From an uncultured Treponema sp. (lineage in GTDB: Bacteria; Spirochaetota; Spirochaetia; Treponematales; Treponemataceae), in NCBI GenBank assembly GCA_937902445.1, contig CALELJ010000092.1, positions 1 to 7,888 of the forward strand: a DNA stretch of 7,888 nucleotides, given 5' to 3'. Position 1 is the stretch's first letter. Every line of letters starts with the position of its first letter. A program made the position numbers and the translations under genes. The notes under the pieces are model-generated. The model was not told the origin of the DNA, did not search any database, and worked only from the letters and a program-made list of their open reading frames with translations. Below, in pieces: positions 7,521-7,888 of this stretch.

Positions 7521-7544
7521 GACGAAACTGCCTGCAGTTTCGTC
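7521..7544. repeat. Perfect 11-bp palindromic hairpin
   Basis: GACGAAACTGC (7521-7531) and GCAGTTTCGTC (7534-7544) are exact complements around CT; realistically a 10-bp stem with a CCTG loop. There is no T-tract after it, so it is not a normal intrinsic terminator. It shares the pattern ACGAA..TGC/GCA..TTCGT with the hairpin at 7617-7639. Confidence 0.85.
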
Positions 7545-7545
7545 C

Positions 7546-7565
7546 TGGCTCAGGGTCTTTGCTAA
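7546..7565 (+). repeat. Direct repeat, copy 2 (displaced copy of the gdhA 3' end)
   Basis: TGGCTCAGGGTCTTTGCTAA differs from copy 1 by a single base (T for A at 7550). Its TAA at 7563-7565 is in the same frame as gdhA, exactly 39 codons after the real stop, and the frame between the two stops is open. Confidence 0.9.
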
Positions 7566-7566
7566 T

Positions 7567-7616
7567 CGGCGAAAGCTTTGTTGCATAGAGGCCGATATCT
7601 GGCGTAACTTTCGCCG
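7567..7616. repeat. Inverted repeat CGGCGAAAG / CTTTCGCCG
   Basis: CGGCGAAAG (7567-7575) and CTTTCGCCG (7608-7616) are perfect 9-bp complements with a 32-nt interior. A competing 6-bp pair, ATCGGC (7565-7570) with GCCGAT (7591-7596), uses part of the same left arm, so two alternative folds are possible. Confidence 0.65.
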
Positions 7617-7639
7617 CACGAATTGCGCAGCAATTCGTG
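7617..7639. repeat. Perfect 10-bp palindromic hairpin
   Basis: CACGAATTGC (7617-7626) and GCAATTCGTG (7630-7639) pair perfectly around a GCA loop, directly abutting the right arm of the preceding inverted repeat. It lacks a T-tract immediately after the stem. Its core resembles the palindrome at 7521-7544, suggesting a common repeat family. Confidence 0.85.
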
Positions 7640-7664
7640 TAAAGGCTTTTTAGTCGTACGGGAT

Positions 7665-7701
7665 AAAAAAAAGCGGTTTAGTTTACTAAACCGCTTTTTT
7701 T
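7665..7701. terminator. Strong bidirectional Rho-independent terminator between gdhA and eda
   Basis: GCGGTTTAGT (7673-7682) and ACTAAACCGC (7685-7694) form a 10-bp stem with a tiny loop, flanked by eight A on the left and seven T on the right. It therefore reads as an intrinsic terminator on both strands and serves the two converging genes. The gdhA transcript would end near 7701, leaving a 3' untranslated region of about 250 nt that carries all the inverted repeats. Confidence 0.93.
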
Positions 7702-7722
7702 ATAATTCCCAATTCTTAATTC

Positions 7723-7888
7723 TTAATTATTTAACACCCAGCTTCCACCGATGCAGAAAACATTTTTAAGCGACTGGTAGTCAGCTGCGTTGCTTTCATT
7801 TATTCCGCCTGTAGGCATGAATTTTACCATAGGGAACGGGCCGCCCAACGCCTTGAGCATTTTAGTTCCGCCTAAAGCCTCCGCCGGG
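7723..7888 (-). CDS. eda: KDPG / 4-hydroxy-2-oxoglutarate aldolase, C-terminal fragment (cut by window edge)
   Basis: Reading leftward from the window edge, 54 codons end in TAA at 7725-7723. The fragment contains PAEALGG, then GGPFPMVKFMPTGGIN, and near the end CIGGSWVLNN. These match the C-terminal part of 2-dehydro-3-deoxyphosphogluconate aldolase: the PAEA strand that follows the Schiff-base lysine (that lysine itself lies outside the window), the phosphate-binding PTGGI loop and the terminal IGGSW motif. The enzyme splits KDPG into pyruvate and glyceraldehyde 3-phosphate in the Entner-Doudoroff and uronate pathways. The protein stops shortly after the GGSW motif, slightly earlier than E. 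coli Eda. It converges on gdhA and shares the terminator at 7665-7701. Substrate within the KDPG/KHG family cannot be settled from this fragment. Confidence 0.9.
   Translation of the reverse strand, partial: PAEALGGTKMLKALGGPFPMVKFMPTGGINESNAADYQSLKNVFCIGGSWVLNN

Larger units (their letters stand above)
7449..7545. mobile_element. Candidate small palindromic insertion element between duplicated gdhA tails
   Basis: The 97 bp between the two copies of the gdhA tail contain three inverted repeats covering most of their length: AGAGTTTT/AAAACTCT (7461-7468 with 7511-7518), inside it a 7-bp hairpin with a GAAA loop (7473-7490), and a perfect 11-bp palindrome (7521-7544). There is no transposase and no normal gene. 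The arrangement resembles a non-autonomous repeat inserted at the end of gdhA with duplication of the target, which would leave the original protein end intact. This is inference: the flanking repeat is long for a target duplication and slightly imperfect, so local duplication by slippage is an alternative. Confidence 0.4.

Noticed and set aside
7340..7588. An 82-codon open frame spanning the gdhA end and the repeat region
   Set aside because: It overlaps gdhA in another frame, has no initiation signal, and runs through palindromes, so it is not supported as a gene.
7521..7639. Integron attC-like or attachment site
   Set aside because: Palindromes near a gene end prompted the check, but no GTTRRRY and RYYYAAC core pair is present at the ends, and there is no integrase in the window.
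7461..7701. CRISPR array or tRNA
   Set aside because: The repeats are inverted, of different lengths, and lack regular spacers; no cloverleaf with a T-loop GTTCRA motif can be drawn.
7711..7724. Tandem AATTCTT repeat before the eda stop
   Set aside because: Two copies of a 7-bp A/T-rich unit are too little to interpret.

Overview
The window most likely comes from a spirochaete of the Treponema type. That is an inference from the overall look of the proteins (double-RCK TrkA, the SbcD and SbcC sequences) and from moderate G+C with A/T-rich gene starts; no single diagnostic marker is present. It is an ordinary chromosomal stretch of housekeeping genes with one unusual intergenic region near the right end.

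Layout. Positions 1-1633, minus strand: a potassium uptake operon, trkA followed by the first 61 codons of a TrkH-like membrane subunit that runs off the left edge; the two genes overlap by ATGA. Positions 1634-1712: a short divergent promoter region. Positions 1713-5962, plus strand: sbcD and sbcC, also overlapping by ATGA, encoding the Mre11/Rad50-type nuclease-ATPase that processes DNA ends and hairpins. Positions 5963-6092: an A/T-rich leader with a plausible promoter and a clear ribosome binding site. Positions 6093-7448, plus strand: gdhA, a glutamate dehydrogenase with strongly biased codon use that suggests high expression. Positions 7449-7722: no normal gene, but a dense set of inverted repeats, a near-perfect 20-bp copy of the gdhA 3' end, and a strong bidirectional terminator. 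Positions 7723-7888, minus strand: the C-terminal 54 residues of a KDPG aldolase (eda), converging on gdhA.

How the genes relate. TrkA is the NAD-binding regulatory subunit that gates TrkH. SbcD (nuclease) and SbcC (ATPase with zinc hook) form one complex and are translationally coupled. GdhA assimilates ammonium into glutamate. Eda makes pyruvate in the Entner-Doudoroff or uronate pathway. The groups have no obvious common pathway.

Most worth a second look: (1) the palindrome-rich segment after gdhA, flanked by a duplication of the gdhA tail and stop codon, which looks like insertion of a small non-coding repeat element; (2) the sbcD promoter, placed so that the predicted transcription start coincides with the start codon (a leaderless mRNA), with a possible mirror case for trkA; (3) a 16-residue insertion in the second nucleotide-binding domain of TrkA. 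I see no CRISPR array, tRNA, rRNA, transposase or phage gene.
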